Shown here piece by piece: positions 63,905 to 64,000 of a stretch of DNA of 64,000 nucleotides; within the stretch, counting starts at the first letter, position 1, and each line of letters opens with the position of its first letter. The DNA is taken from assembly GCF_000427335.1 (NCBI RefSeq), contig NZ_ATMR01000094.1, positions 62,001-126,000 of the forward strand, written 5' to 3'. Made by a program: the position numbers and the translations under genes. Source of the DNA: Winogradskyella psychrotolerans RS-3. GTDB lineage: Bacteria > Bacteroidota > Bacteroidia > Flavobacteriales > Flavobacteriaceae. A model generated the notes under the pieces. It did not search any database and was not told where the DNA came from. It was given only the letters and a program-made list of their open reading frames with translations.

Positions 63905-64000
63905 ATGAGTAAAGAAAAATTATTTTAGGTATTGATCCTGGTACTACAATTATGGGTTTTGGACTCATAAAGGTGATTGGTAAGAAAATGGAATTTCTGC
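63905..64000 (+). CDS. ruvC: Crossover junction endodeoxyribonuclease RuvC, N-terminal part, frameshifted (3' end outside window)
   Basis: The reading from the ATG at 63905 stops at 63928 as the sequence stands. With one A added in the A5 run 63915-63919 it reads MSKEKIILGIDPGTTIMGFGLIKV, the RuvC N-terminus with the first catalytic Asp in GIDPGT. RuvC cuts Holliday junctions. Only about 32 residues lie in the window. The indel is probably a sequence error because the N-terminus beyond it is fully conserved. Confidence 0.85.

Noticed and set aside
1-64000. CRISPR arrays, prophage or insertion sequences
   Set aside because: I found no regularly spaced repeats with variable spacers, no transposase, integrase, capsid or terminase genes.

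Overview
The window looks like chromosomal DNA of a marine-type member of the Flavobacteriaceae (Bacteroidota). It is A+T-rich. It has several Bacteroidota-type promoters (-7 element TAnnTTTG), a type IX secretion sorting domain, lineage-typical families (DUF4271, DUF4296, a DUF6252-like lipoprotein, DnaE with a fused proofreading exonuclease), many short lipoproteins, and TPR-bearing membrane regulators. I see no rRNA, phage, insertion sequence or CRISPR array. One tRNA gene (Asp) is present.

Layout: 0-3.6 kb holds an aldo/keto reductase end, an Lrp regulator, a lipoprotein, a saccharopine dehydrogenase-like enzyme and a DUF423 protein. From 3.7 to 12 kb is housekeeping: pckA, hemD, DUF4271, a dolichyl-phosphate-mannose-synthase-like transferase, dihydroorotase, a DUF4296 lipoprotein, an epimerase and tyrS. 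From 12.2 to 19.6 kb are a LuxE-like protein, a T9SS cargo protein, a PhoB/PhoR-like two-component pair, a glycosyltransferase, trmB, a LysE exporter and an alkyltransferase-like protein. From 20.7 to 23.6 kb is an Fe-S/redox group (Mrp, NifU-like, ferredoxin-NADP reductase, ferredoxin) with a CRP/FNR-like palindrome before the reductase. From 24 to 30 kb are a phosphoesterase, an acyl-CoA dehydrogenase, a permease, and the rpsP-rimM-trmN6 set. dnaE occupies 32.0-36.4 kb.

The accessory part begins after dnaE. Between 36.4 and 39.6 kb single genes are separated by related non-coding elements of about 120-150 bp, laid out like integron gene cassettes. The first cassette carries a PD-(D/E)XK nuclease-like protein, the second an SseB-TPR protein, and the third possibly an SdpI-family protein. 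A TetR/short-chain dehydrogenase pair sharing an 18-bp operator follows, then two tandem lipoprotein hydrolases, trxA, a DUF58 protein and tRNA-Asp. A minus-strand operon at 46.4-49.7 kb encodes a CsgG-like protein, an LPP20-like lipoprotein and two further exported proteins. From 50.5 to 55.6 kb are two TPR-sensor regulators, with a 57-residue exported peptide between them. A BlaI/M56-peptidase regulatory locus (56.4-61.1 kb) and an envelope glycosyltransferase/flippase-like pair follow. The window ends in ruvC.

Caution: at least eight genes, including indispensable ones (hemD, dnaE, ruvC), are broken by one-base indels, mostly in homopolymers. This looks more like base-calling error than gene decay, and such genes are annotated over their full inferred span.
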